Part shown: piece by piece, positions 45,766 through 54,174 of the stretch | How the letters are laid out: the number at the start of each line of letters is the position of its first letter | How positions within the stretch are numbered: position 1 is the first letter of the stretch | From: Candidatus Epilinea brevis | GTDB lineage: Bacteria > Chloroflexota > Anaerolineae > Epilineales > Epilineaceae | Direction of reading: 5' to 3' | DNA length: 64,000 nt | Assembly (NCBI GenBank): GCA_016710785.1 | Contig: JADJUE010000001.1 | Location: forward strand, 124,001-188,000 | The notes under the pieces: generated by a model | The model's input: the letters and a program-made list of their open reading frames with translations, nothing else | Told to the model about the DNA's origin: nothing | The model's database searches: none | Program-made: the position numbers and the translations under genes

Positions 45766-45771
45766 ATTGTA
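45766..45771 (-). promoter_or_regulatory. -10 box of a probable leaderless rlmN promoter
   Basis: TACAAT on the minus strand ends eight bases from the A of ATG 45758 (seven between), with no Shine-Dalgarno sequence. It would drive rlmN-rpe-kup. Confidence 0.5.
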
Positions 45772-45834
45772 GCGCGAGGCCCGTAGCTTCGGACCCATGC
45801 TGGTCGGGGCGAGACGGTCGATGGTCTCCCCACG

Positions 45835-45897
45835 AGAGCGCGCCGCCTCGACCGCCCGGGGCTGCTTTGCCCCCGGGCGATCGGGGCGGCGCGCTCT
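45835..45897. repeat. Palindromic intergenic repeat, copy A
   Basis: Arms at 45835-45861 and 45871-45897 match at 25 of 27 positions with a nine-base loop. Arm core AGAGCGCGCCGCC...CCCGGGG. The right flank (to about 45908) continues as CGCTCTGGTCGCTGCCA, shared with copy B at 56875. It lies in the 448-base divergent gap 45759-46206, which otherwise holds the rlmN promoter, a small hairpin CTCAGC/GCTGAG (46091-46106) and, before the moxR gene, a weak AAGGAA site; no gene is seen. Confidence 0.85.
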
Positions 45898-46206
45898 GGT
45901 CGCTGCCAGACCGCCACACGCCAGAATCAAACGTTTGCAAACAGTATCGATAAATTCCGGGGCTCTACCATCGGAATGTCCCTGCGGGACGGTACGGCGG
46001 AGCGCTACACCGCCACGAATTCTGCTCTAGGATGAACCGCCCCCCCAAGGCCCCAGTTTGTCTGCTGGCAGCCAGGTCGCCGCCGGCACTCTCAGCCAAC
46101 GCTGAGAAAGCCCGCGCCTCCACCATGCTATCCTTCGCCCTTCGCCGCTACGCGTCGGCACCCACCGCAAGCCTGCCCGTCACCGCAACAAGGAACTTAC
46201 AGCCCC

Positions 46207-47154
46207 ATGGATGTAGCGATTCTGGCGCGCCGTCTCAGCGACAATGTGGAGCGCGTGATCCTGGGCAAGCACGATGAGGTCCAGCGCCTGCTCGCGGCCC
46301 TCCTCTGCCAGGGGCACGTGTTGCTGGAAGATGTGCCCGGTGTGGGCAAGACCGTGCTGGCCAAGTCGGTCGCCAAGAGCCTGGGCTGCAGCTTCCGGCG
46401 CATCCAATGCACCCCGGACATGCTGCCCAGCGACATCACCGGCGTCTCCGTGTTCAGCCAGAAGACCGGTGAGTTCGAGTACCATCCCGGCCCCGTCGTG
46501 GCCCAGGTGGTGTTGGCCGACGAGGTCAACCGCGCCACCCCCAAGACGCAGGCCGCGCTCCTGGAGGCGATGGAAGAGCGACAGGTGACCGTCGACGGCA
46601 AGACCGTCGCTCTGCCCGAGCCGTTCCTCGTGGTCGCCACCCAGAACCCCATCGAGTACGAGGGCACCTACCCCCTCCCGGAGGCGCAGCTCGACCGCTT
46701 CTTCCTGCGGCTGAAACTGGGCTATCCCAGCCCTGAGGACGAGATGGCCATCCTGGAGGTTCAGCGGCAGGGCCATCCTCTGGAAACGATCACCCAGGTG
46801 GCCGCCGCCGGCGAGGTGCTGCTGGCGCAGAAGGCGGTGCAGGTCGTGTACGTGGACGACCTCATCAAGCGCTACATCGTCGACCTGGTGGGTGCCACCC
46901 GCAGCCATTCCGAAGTCTATCTGGGGGCCTCCCCCCGCGGCAGCCTGAGCCTCTACCGTGCCAGCCAGGCCTATGCCGCCATCGCCGGACGGGATTACGT
47001 GCTGCCCGACGACGTGAAGCAGATGGCCGTGGATGTCCTGGCCCACCGCGTGATCGTCAACCCCTCGGCCCGCATCCGGGGCCTGACCGCCGACAGCCTG
47101 ATCGAAGAGCTGCTGGGCCGCCTCCCCGTGCCCGGGGCGGCGGCGCGCGCCTGA
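46207..47154 (+). CDS. MoxR-family AAA+ ATPase (copy 2)
   Basis: 315 residues. Walker A EDVPGVGKTVLAKSVA, Walker B VLADEVNRATPKTQAALLEAM, sensor LVVATQNPIEYEGTYPLPE and the C-terminal ASPRGSLSLYRASQA. Clearly a different lineage from copy 1 at 16376 (different Walker A, EVN for EIN). The DUF58 gene follows 29 bases after the stop. AAGGAA lies 11 bases before the ATG. A TATCCT box at 46129-46134 is the best -10 candidate. Confidence 0.93.
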   Translation: MDVAILARRLSDNVERVILGKHDEVQRLLAALLCQGHVLLEDVPGVGKTVLAKSVAKSLGCSFRRIQCTPDMLPSDITGVSVFSQKTGEFEYHPGPVVAQVVLADEVNRATPKTQAALLEAMEERQVTVDGKTVALPEPFLVVATQNPIEYEGTYPLPEAQLDRFFLRLKLGYPSPEDEMAILEVQRQGHPLETITQVAAAGEVLLAQKAVQVVYVDDLIKRYIVDLVGATRSHSEVYLGASPRGSLSLYRASQAYAAIAGRDYVLPDDVKQMAVDVLAHRVIVNPSARIRGLTADSLIEELLGRLPVPGAAARA

Positions 47155-47183
47155 TGCCCCGGCGCCGGCGAGGCGCCTGAGCC

Positions 47184-48431
47184 ATGCACGGTCGCTTCCT
47201 CATCGGCGTCGCAGCGTTGACCACCCTCTTGGCCCTGGGATCGGGCCATCCGCTGCTGGCGCGCCTCGCGTGGACGCTCTGGGGCTTCATCGGCGTTGCT
47301 GCCCTGCTCACGTGGTCCGCCTTGCGCGGCGTGGTCATCGAGCGGCAGACGCGCACCGCGCGCACCGAGGTGGGCGGCTTGATGGAGGAGACCCTGCGCG
47401 TCACCAACCGGTCCTGGCTGCCCAAGCTGTGGCTGGAGGTGGACGACGACAGCGAGCTGCCCGGCCATCGTGCGAGCCGCGCCCTGGCCTCCTTGGGGCC
47501 GGGCCGCAGCCGCAGCTGGACGGTTCGCACCGTCTGCCGCCGCCGCGGCGTCTTCCGGCTCGGGCCCTTGACCCTGGCCGGCGGCGATCCACTGGGCATC
47601 TTTCGCCGCGAGCAGCTGCTGTCTGAGACCGCCAGCGTGGTCGTCTTTCCGCGCAGCTGGCCGCTAACCGGTCTGGAGCTGCCCACCGGCTACCTCAGCG
47701 GCGGGCAGGTCATCCGCCGCCGCACCGACACCGCCACCAGCAACGTGCGCGGCGTCCGCGGCTACCTGCCGGGCGATGCCTTCAGCCGGGTCCACTGGCC
47801 CACCACCGCCCGGCGCGGGCAGTTGCACACCAAGGAGTTTGAGCTGGACCCGGTAGCCGACTACTGGATCCTTCTGGACATGGAGGCCGCGGTCCACACC
47901 GGCCAGGTCGAAGCGGACGAGGAGGCACCCAGCCTCTGGGATGCCCCGCGGACCCACAGCGACGACGACCTGCCGCCCAGCTCGGAAGAGTACGCGGTGT
48001 CCGCCGCGGCCAGCCTGGCCCGTCACTTCCTGAGCGCCGGCCGCTCGGTGGGGCTCATCAGCCATGCCCAGCGCCGCGTGGTGGTGCAGCCGGATCGCGG
48101 CGAGCGCCAGATCCTCAAGCTGCTGGGGCAGCTGGCCGTGCTGCGCGCCACCGGCCGCGCCGCCCTCTCCGAGGTATTGGCCGCCGAAAGCGCCGCCTTG
48201 ACCCGCCACAGCAGCCTGGTGGTGATCACCCCCAGCACGTCAACCCGCTGGTTGGCGGCCCTGCATGAGCTGCGCCTGCGCGGCGTGGGCTCCATGGCCG
48301 TGCTGCTGGAGCCCAACAGCTTCGGGGCGGGCGGCAGCGTGGACACGGTCGCCGGCGCCCTGGCCGCCGACCGCGTGCCCACCCGGCGGCTGCGCAAGGG
48401 CGATCCGGTGGGGCCGGCCTTGGTGGGCTGA
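47184..48431 (+). CDS. DUF58 protein (copy 2)
   Basis: 415 residues. Two helices near the N-terminus (LIGVAALTTLLALGSG and TLWGFIGVAALLTW). A cysteine-containing Ig-like region (RTVCRRRGVFRLGPLTL) leads to the DUF58 signature GDAFSRVHWPTTARRGQL. An acidic insert (about 235-270) separates it from the last domain. Paired with the MoxR copy 2. No transglutaminase/DUF4129 gene follows, unlike the first module. Its stop is four bases from the stop of the convergent MFS gene. Confidence 0.88.
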   Translation: MHGRFLIGVAALTTLLALGSGHPLLARLAWTLWGFIGVAALLTWSALRGVVIERQTRTARTEVGGLMEETLRVTNRSWLPKLWLEVDDDSELPGHRASRALASLGPGRSRSWTVRTVCRRRGVFRLGPLTLAGGDPLGIFRREQLLSETASVVVFPRSWPLTGLELPTGYLSGGQVIRRRTDTATSNVRGVRGYLPGDAFSRVHWPTTARRGQLHTKEFELDPVADYWILLDMEAAVHTGQVEADEEAPSLWDAPRTHSDDDLPPSSEEYAVSAAASLARHFLSAGRSVGLISHAQRRVVVQPDRGERQILKLLGQLAVLRATGRAALSEVLAAESAALTRHSSLVVITPSTSTRWLAALHELRLRGVGSMAVLLEPNSFGAGGSVDTVAGALAADRVPTRRLRKGDPVGPALVG

Positions 48432-48434
48432 GCC

Positions 48435-49661
48435 TCAGATGCCGCCCTCCGCCCGCCGCAGCCGCCAGGCCAACCAGGCCGCGGCCGCCAGGGAGATCAA
48501 GCCGCCGTAGGCCAGGCTCCAGCCCACCGAGATGCTGTCGGCCACCCAGCCCGTGATGGGGCCGCCCACCGGCGTGGAGCCCAGAAAGGCCACCGCGGTC
48601 AGCGCCAGCAATCGCCCGCGCATGTCGGGGGGGCCTTCCGTCTGCAGGATGACGTTGGCCGAGGACACGAACCCGGCTCCGCCGGCCCCCAGGGGCAGGG
48701 CGCAGACCATGGCCGCCGCCAGGCTGGGCGCCAAGGCCATGGCCACCGCGGAAAGGCCCAGGGTCACGATGCAGCCCAGGAACCAACGCATGGACACGTC
48801 TCGGCGGCGCGCCGTGAGCAAGGCACCGGTCAAGCTGCCCACACCGGTCACCGAGAGCAGCCAGCCGAAGGACGCCTCGGTTCCGAAGCGGCTGTTGGCC
48901 AGCGCCGGCAGCGACACGTTGTAGTTGAAGGCGAAGGTGGACACGATCGCGAAGACCAGGAGCAGGGGGCCCAAGCGCTCGTGACCGGCGACGAAGCGTA
49001 GGGCGTCGCGCACCGGCTGCCCGCCGCGTCGCGCCGGTGGCGGGGCGTTGAGCGTCCGCGGATCGATGGCCCACGCGGCGCCGATGATGGCGGCGAAGGA
49101 GACCGCGTTGGCCATGAACAGCCAGCCGATGCCCAGGGGGTTGGCCAGCCAGGCGGCCAAGGCGGGCCCGACGATGCGCGACCCGGTCATCACCGCCGTG
49201 TTGAGGGATACCGCGTTGGGGATGTCCTCCGGCGCCACAAGCTCGGTGACCAGACCGCGGCGCGCGGGATTGTCGATGGCGCTCACGATGCCCAGAAACA
49301 AGCTCAGGCCGTAGACGAGGCCGATGCTCGCCAGACCGCTCAACGTCAACAGCGCCAGCGCCAGCGCCTGGGCGGCGAGGGCGGCCTGGGTGCCGATCAT
49401 CAGGCGCCGACGGTCGACGCGATCGGCCAGTCCCCCCGACCAGGCGCCCAGCAGCAGCATCGGCAGGAACTGCAGCGCGGCATTCACCCCCAGCTCGCCG
49501 GCCCGGCCCGTCAGGCGATACAGGAGCATGGAGGTGGCGGTCAGCTGCAGCCAGCTCCCGATATTGGAGACCAGCAGGCCCAGGAAGAACAGTCGCGCGT
49601 TGCGGTGGCGCAGCGAGCGGAACATGCCGCCCTCCGCGATCGCCGCACGCGGCGCATCCAT
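48435..49661 (-). CDS. MFS transporter (EntS-like exporter)
   Basis: 408 residues with about 12 helices. MFS markers: RNARLFFLGLLVSNIGSWLQ at the start, GLADRVDRRRLMIGTQAAL (motif A region) and MTGSRIVGPALAAWLANPLG. Family members export siderophores, macrolides or other small molecules; no biosynthetic cluster is near, so the substrate is unknown. Possible minus-strand ribosome-binding sequence GGGAGGGG in the leader. Convergent with DUF58, divergent from glpX. Confidence 0.85.
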   Translation of the reverse strand: MDAPRAAIAEGGMFRSLRHRNARLFFLGLLVSNIGSWLQLTATSMLLYRLTGRAGELGVNAALQFLPMLLLGAWSGGLADRVDRRRLMIGTQAALAAQALALALLTLSGLASIGLVYGLSLFLGIVSAIDNPARRGLVTELVAPEDIPNAVSLNTAVMTGSRIVGPALAAWLANPLGIGWLFMANAVSFAAIIGAAWAIDPRTLNAPPPARRGGQPVRDALRFVAGHERLGPLLLVFAIVSTFAFNYNVSLPALANSRFGTEASFGWLLSVTGVGSLTGALLTARRRDVSMRWFLGCIVTLGLSAVAMALAPSLAAAMVCALPLGAGGAGFVSSANVILQTEGPPDMRGRLLALTAVAFLGSTPVGGPITGWVADSISVGWSLAYGGLISLAAAAWLAWRLRRAEGGI

Positions 49662-49797
49662 GGTGTCGATCCGATCCCCTCCCGATCTAACGGCATTCGC
49701 GCGACCCGGCGATCCGTGGACCCCGCCCCGGCGGCTCAGGTCGGCAAGTGTAGCCTGCCGGCCCTGCCGCGGACGCTCCCTGCCGCGCGCAATCTGT

Positions 49798-49803
49798 TAT
49801 ACT
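49798..49803 (+). promoter_or_regulatory. -10 box of glpX-rho
   Basis: TATACT on the plus strand; predicted transcription start near 49810 leaves a leader of about 140 bases before ATG 49950. I do not recognise a riboswitch in the leader. Confidence 0.5.
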
Positions 49804-49949
49804 TTTCGAGCCACTACTACCCCGCATTGATTTCGTGCGCCCGCGCTTCCCACCGATTCCGGCCCCCGAAGGCGCGACGCATCCCCCATCCAGCCATCCC
49901 TCGGCCCGCCGTCACCGGTGCGGTCTGTCTCAAGCCCATGGAGTTCCCC

Positions 49950-50945
49950 ATGTCCCCCAGCACCCCCGACCGCAACCTGGCCCTGGAACTGGTCCGCGTC
50001 ACCGAGGCGGCGGCACTGTCCGCGGGCCGCTGGATGGGTCGCGGCGACAAGATCGCCGGCGATCGGGCCGCGGTGGATGCGATGCGTCTGATCATGGGCA
50101 CCATCGACATGGACGGCGTGGTGGTGATCGGCGAGGGGGAGAAGGACGAGGCGCCGATGCTGTTCAACGGCGAGTCCGTGGGCACCGGCGACGGTCCCAA
50201 GGTGGACGTGGCCGTGGATCCCGTGGACGGCACGCGGCTGCTGGCCTTGGGTCGGCCCAACTCGGTGGCGGTGGTGGGCGTGGCCGAGCGGGGCACCATG
50301 TTCGATCCCGGGCCGGTCTTCTACATGGACAAGATCGCCGTCGGGCGCGCCGCGGCCTCAGCCATCGACATCAACGCCTCGGTGGAGAAGAACCTGCGTG
50401 AGATCGCCCGCGCCACGCGCAAGGACATGGACGATCTGACCGTCGTGGTGCTGGACCGCCCCCGCCATGACGACCTCATCCGCCAGATCCGCGAGACCGG
50501 CGCGCGCATCCGGATGATCACCGACGGCGATGTGGCGGGGGCCATCATGGCCGCGGTGGACGGCACCGGCATCGACGTGCTCATGGGCATCGGCGGCACC
50601 CCGGAAGGGGTCATCGCGGCCTGCGCCCTCAAATGCCTGGGCGGCGCCATCCAAGGCAAGCTGGCTCCCGGCAGCGAGGCCGAGCATCAGCTGGCCGTGG
50701 CCGCCGGCTACAACATCGACCAGGTGTTGACCACCGACACCCTGGTCAGCGGCGAGGACGTCTTCTTCGCCGCCACCGGCATCACCGACGGCGAGCTGCT
50801 GCGTGGCGTGAGCTACAACGGCACCGGCGCCACCACCTATTCGATGGTCATGCGCTCCCGCTCCGGGACCGTGCGCATCATCGAAGCGCGTCATCACTGG
50901 GACAAGCTGATGCAGATCAGCCAGGTCGCTTACGACCGGCGTTAG
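49950..50945 (+). CDS. glpX: Class II fructose-1,6-bisphosphatase
   Basis: 331 residues from ATG 49950, with GGAG six bases upstream; ATG 49938 is an alternative. GlpX family motifs: VVIGEGEKDEAPM, VDVAVDPVDGTRLL (metal-binding), DVLMGIGGTPEGV and the end YNGTGATTYSMVMRSRSGTVR. It dephosphorylates fructose-1,6-bisphosphate in gluconeogenesis, with Mn. The rho start codon lies nine bases past its stop, with the ribosome-binding site overlapping the stop. Confidence 0.96.
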   Translation: MSPSTPDRNLALELVRVTEAAALSAGRWMGRGDKIAGDRAAVDAMRLIMGTIDMDGVVVIGEGEKDEAPMLFNGESVGTGDGPKVDVAVDPVDGTRLLALGRPNSVAVVGVAERGTMFDPGPVFYMDKIAVGRAAASAIDINASVEKNLREIARATRKDMDDLTVVVLDRPRHDDLIRQIRETGARIRMITDGDVAGAIMAAVDGTGIDVLMGIGGTPEGVIAACALKCLGGAIQGKLAPGSEAEHQLAVAAGYNIDQVLTTDTLVSGEDVFFAATGITDGELLRGVSYNGTGATTYSMVMRSRSGTVRIIEARHHWDKLMQISQVAYDRR

Positions 50946-50954
50946 GAGACCCTT

Positions 50955-52208
50955 TTGAACATCGCTGAACTGGACGCCCTGCCGGTCGATGCGCTGCGGC
51001 GGATGGCCGTCGAACTGGAGATCCCGCATCCCGATCGGCTGAAGAAGGCTGAGCTGATCTACCGCGTGCTCAAGGCCAGCGCCGCCGGCCGCGGCCTGAT
51101 CTTCGGCGGCGGCGTGCTGGAGATCATCACCGACGGCATCGGCTTCCTCCGGGCGCATAACGTCCATCCGGGGGATGAGGATGTCTACGTGTCGCAGTCG
51201 CAGGTCAAGCGCTACGGTCTGCGCGCCGGCGACGTGGTGATCGGGCAAGTGCGGCCGCCCAAGGAGAACGAGAAGTACTACGGTCTGCTGCGGGTCGAAG
51301 CGGTCAACGGCTATCCGGCGGAGGATGCGCTGACCCGGCCGCGCTTCGAGGACCTCACGCCCATCTTCCCCAACCAGCGCCTGACCCTGGAGACCGGGCC
51401 GCTCAACGTCAGCGCCCGCCTCATCGACCTGCTGTCGCCCATCGGCCGCGGGCAGCGCGGGCTGATCGTCTCGCCACCCAAGGCGGGCAAGACCAGCATC
51501 CTCAAGGACATCGCCAACGGCATCTACGCCAACCATCCGGACGTGCACCTGATGGTGGCCCTGATCGGCGAGCGGCCGGAGGAGGTCACGGACATGGATC
51601 GCTCGGTGGAGGCCGAGGTGTTCAGCTCCACCTTCGACGAGCCGGTGGACGACCACGTGCGGGTGGCGGAGATGGCCCTGGAGCGCGGCAAGCGCCTGGT
51701 GGAGCACGGCCGCGACGTGGTGATGCTGCTGGACTCCATCACCCGTTTGTCCCGGGCCTACAACCTGGTGGTCCCTCAGAGTGGGCGCACCTTGTCCGGC
51801 GGCATGGACCCCGCGGCGCTCTTCCCGCCCAAGCATCTCTTCGGCGCGGCCCGCAACCTGGAGGAGGGCGGCAGCCTGACCATCATCGGCACCTGCCTGG
51901 TGGACACCGGCAGCCGCATGGACGAGGTCATCTACGAGGAGTTCAAGGGCACGGGCAACATGGAGCTGGTGCTCAGCCGCCGCCTGGCCGAGCGGCGCAT
52001 CTATCCGGCCATCGACATCGAGAAGTCCAGCACCCGCCGCGAGGATCTGCTGCTGGCTCCGGACGTGCTGCAGCGGGTCTGGCTCGTCAGGCGCATGATC
52101 GACATGATGGGTGGCGGCACCGAGGCCACCGAAGCCGTGGTGGACCGCCTCAACCGCACCAAGACCAACGAAGAGTTCCTGGCCACCATCCACAGCGAGC
52201 CGAAATGA
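50955..52208 (+). CDS. rho: Transcription termination factor Rho
   Basis: 417 residues. The start is TTG, set by AGGAG at 50944-50948. Domains: Rho N-terminal helices (LRRMAVELEIP), cold-shock-like RNA-binding domain (GVLEIITDGIGFLRA, DVYVSQSQVKRYGLRAGDVV), then the ATPase with Walker A PPKAGKTS, IGERPEEVTDMDR, Walker B VVMLLDSITRLSRAYN and the secondary RNA loop FKGTGNMELVLSR. Rho ends transcription of untranslated RNA. Close coupling to glpX is unusual but clear here. Confidence 0.98.
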   Translation: MNIAELDALPVDALRRMAVELEIPHPDRLKKAELIYRVLKASAAGRGLIFGGGVLEIITDGIGFLRAHNVHPGDEDVYVSQSQVKRYGLRAGDVVIGQVRPPKENEKYYGLLRVEAVNGYPAEDALTRPRFEDLTPIFPNQRLTLETGPLNVSARLIDLLSPIGRGQRGLIVSPPKAGKTSILKDIANGIYANHPDVHLMVALIGERPEEVTDMDRSVEAEVFSSTFDEPVDDHVRVAEMALERGKRLVEHGRDVVMLLDSITRLSRAYNLVVPQSGRTLSGGMDPAALFPPKHLFGAARNLEEGGSLTIIGTCLVDTGSRMDEVIYEEFKGTGNMELVLSRRLAERRIYPAIDIEKSSTRREDLLLAPDVLQRVWLVRRMIDMMGGGTEATEAVVDRLNRTKTNEEFLATIHSEPK

Positions 52209-52250
52209 CCGCCCAGGCTCTGGTTCTGCCCCCCACGAGAACGGAAGCTG

Positions 52251-52281
52251 TTGACCGCTTCCGGTGCCAAACCTGTATAAT
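52251..52281 (+). promoter_or_regulatory. Sigma-70 type promoter of the M23 peptidase operon, inside a hairpin
   Basis: TTGACC (52251-52256), 19-base spacer, TATAAT (52276-52281). The -35 box lies in the loop of a stem made of CGGAAGC (52242-52248) and GCTTCCG (52257-52263), which may also end the glpX-rho transcript. Confidence 0.6.
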
Positions 52282-52342
52282 GGGCGCGTGAAGGACGACG
52301 CGACCCATCCCTGACGGGTGGATCGCCAGCAAGGAAGTGCGA

Positions 52343-53674
52343 TTGGAAACCTCTGTCGATCTGGACGGCTTGAACGTCAACCGCAGCCGTCCGGCCCATG
52401 GACTCTTCGCCGCATTGCCGCCCCCCGCCCCCATCGGCGGGACCCCTGCCCCGCGCCCCACAGGCCGCCGGGCGGCGCGGTTGCCGGTCGCCGGGTCCGT
52501 TGCGGCCCGGACCCGTGGCGGCTTGCACCTGAATCTGCCCCTGCCGACCCCGATCCCTTCGGGTCAGGTCTGGGCTGCGGGACGGCGCCTGGTGACCACG
52601 CTCGTTCACATCGAAGCCCCCGTCATCTGGCGACTGGCCGCCCACGCGGCGGTTCTGGTCCTCACCCTGGGCGTGGTTGCCACGCCCTTCCTGCCCGGTA
52701 GCCGGACCGCTTCCGCCAGCGCACGGCCAGGCTTCCTCCGCAGCGCCTGGACCGAACGGGCGATCGCCTTCGTGCCGGATTCCATCGTCGGCGCCGAGGC
52801 GGGCAGCATCACCGCCGCCGAGGTGCGTTCCGGCTTCATCTCCCCGGGAGCCATCGTCGAGGCCAAGTCGGCGCTGCTGCCCTGGAACAAGCCCGAGATC
52901 TACACCGTTGCCGGCGGCGACAGCCTGGCCTCCATCGCCGAGCGCTTCGGCATCCAGCCGATCTGGCTGATGTACACCAACCCCGTCCTGCGCCAGACGC
53001 CCTTCCGCCTCAGCCCGGGCATGAAGCTGAACATCCTGCCATCCAAGGCCGTGGTCCATGTGGTGAAGGAAGGCGATTCGGTCGACGCCCTGGCGCGGCA
53101 ATACCGCTCCGAAGCGGCCAAGGTCCTGGCCTACAAGGGCAACGGCCTGGGCGCCGGCGGCGTGCTGACGCCCGGCATGGAGCTGGTGATCCCGGAAGGC
53201 GAGATGGACATCAAGCTGCCCGAGCCACCCAAGCCCAAGGTCGTCAACCGCGGCCAGGGCTGGACCGCGCCGGCGGCGGCGGCGGGCGGCGCCATCGGCA
53301 GCGGCCAGTTCTATGCGGGCTCCTACGGCAGCCGGACCCAGGGTTACGGTCGCTGGCATCGCGGGGCCGACATCGCCAACCGCACCGGCACACCCATCTT
53401 CGCCGTCGACAGCGGCACCGTGGTCTACGCCGGATGGCATTACTGGATGGGCCGCGGCATCATCGTCGACCATGGCAACGGCTACCAGAGCTGGTATGCC
53501 CACCTGTCGGGCATCAACGTGGCCTACGGTCAGGCCGTGCAACGCGGCCAGGTCATCGGCGCCATGGGCTGCTCCTACGGGCCCGCCGGCCGCTGCACAG
53601 GACCGCATCTGCATCTGGAGATCCATCTCAACGGCGTACCGGTCAACCCCTGCCCGCTGGGAGCCTGTGGATGA
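52343..53674 (+). CDS. M23 metallopeptidase with two LysM domains
   Basis: 443 residues from TTG 52343, chosen for AAGGA seven bases upstream; a GTG at 52337 sits too close to that site. A helix near residues 95-120 anchors the protein. Two LysM-like units follow (YTVAGGDSLASIAERFGIQP; VVKEGDSVDALARQYRS), then the M23 domain: HRGADIANRTGTPIFAVDSG, HYWMGRGIIVDHGNGYQSWY and HLHLEIH as zinc ligands. It cleaves peptidoglycan cross-bridges outside the cell. The stop overlaps yqeY (ATGA). Confidence 0.92.
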   Translation: METSVDLDGLNVNRSRPAHGLFAALPPPAPIGGTPAPRPTGRRAARLPVAGSVAARTRGGLHLNLPLPTPIPSGQVWAAGRRLVTTLVHIEAPVIWRLAAHAAVLVLTLGVVATPFLPGSRTASASARPGFLRSAWTERAIAFVPDSIVGAEAGSITAAEVRSGFISPGAIVEAKSALLPWNKPEIYTVAGGDSLASIAERFGIQPIWLMYTNPVLRQTPFRLSPGMKLNILPSKAVVHVVKEGDSVDALARQYRSEAAKVLAYKGNGLGAGGVLTPGMELVIPEGEMDIKLPEPPKPKVVNRGQGWTAPAAAAGGAIGSGQFYAGSYGSRTQGYGRWHRGADIANRTGTPIFAVDSGTVVYAGWHYWMGRGIIVDHGNGYQSWYAHLSGINVAYGQAVQRGQVIGAMGCSYGPAGRCTGPHLHLEIHLNGVPVNPCPLGACG

Positions 53675-54153
53675 GCACGATGAGCCCACTTGAATCGCGC
53701 CTGGAGGCCGATCTGACGACCGCCCTGCGTGCCGGCGAAGCGGACCGCAAGCGCACCTTGCGCTCCCTGAAGGCGGCCCTGCAGTACGCGGCCATCGAGG
53801 CGGCGGGCAAGGGCGGCTTCGTGGCCGGCGACCATCTGGACCAGACCGGCGTTGAGGCGGTCCTGCGCAAGCAGGCCAAGCAGCGGCGTGACTCCATCGA
53901 GCAGTTCGAGCGCGGCGGGCGCGACGACCTGGTGGCCGTGGAACGGGCGGAGCTGGCGATCATCGAGGCCTACCTGCCCCAACCGCTGGCCGCCGAGGAA
54001 GTCGAGGCCGCCGTGCGCGCCCAGATCGCGGCCGTAGGCGCCAACGGCCCCTCCGACCTCGGCAAGGTCATGGGGCCGTTGTCCAAAGCCCTGGGCGGGC
54101 GCGTGGACGGCAAGTTCCTCAGCGACACAGTGCGCCGGCTTCTGGCCGGCTGA
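53671..54153 (+). CDS. yqeY: YqeY/GatB-related tRNA-amidotransferase-like domain protein
   Basis: 160 residues. Matches YqeY over its length: ESRLEADLTTALRAGEADRK, RTLRSLKAALQYAAIEA, KQRRDSIEQFERGGRDDLV, then EAYLPQPLAAEEVEAAV and DLGKVMGPLSKALGGRVDG. Resembles the tail of GatB; its role is thought to touch tRNA or ribosomes. Start overlaps the M23 stop by four bases. The order yqeY, pgpH-like, ybeY is common in Gram-positive bacteria. Confidence 0.93.
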   Translation: MSTMSPLESRLEADLTTALRAGEADRKRTLRSLKAALQYAAIEAAGKGGFVAGDHLDQTGVEAVLRKQAKQRRDSIEQFERGGRDDLVAVERAELAIIEAYLPQPLAAEEVEAAVRAQIAAVGANGPSDLGKVMGPLSKALGGRVDGKFLSDTVRRLLAG

Positions 54154-54174
54154 CCGTCTCCGCAGCTGTCTGCC

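Noticed and set aside
45759..45917. A 53-residue N-terminal extension of RlmN
   Set aside because: It would be encoded by the palindromic repeat and the promoter, and is not part of the RlmN family.
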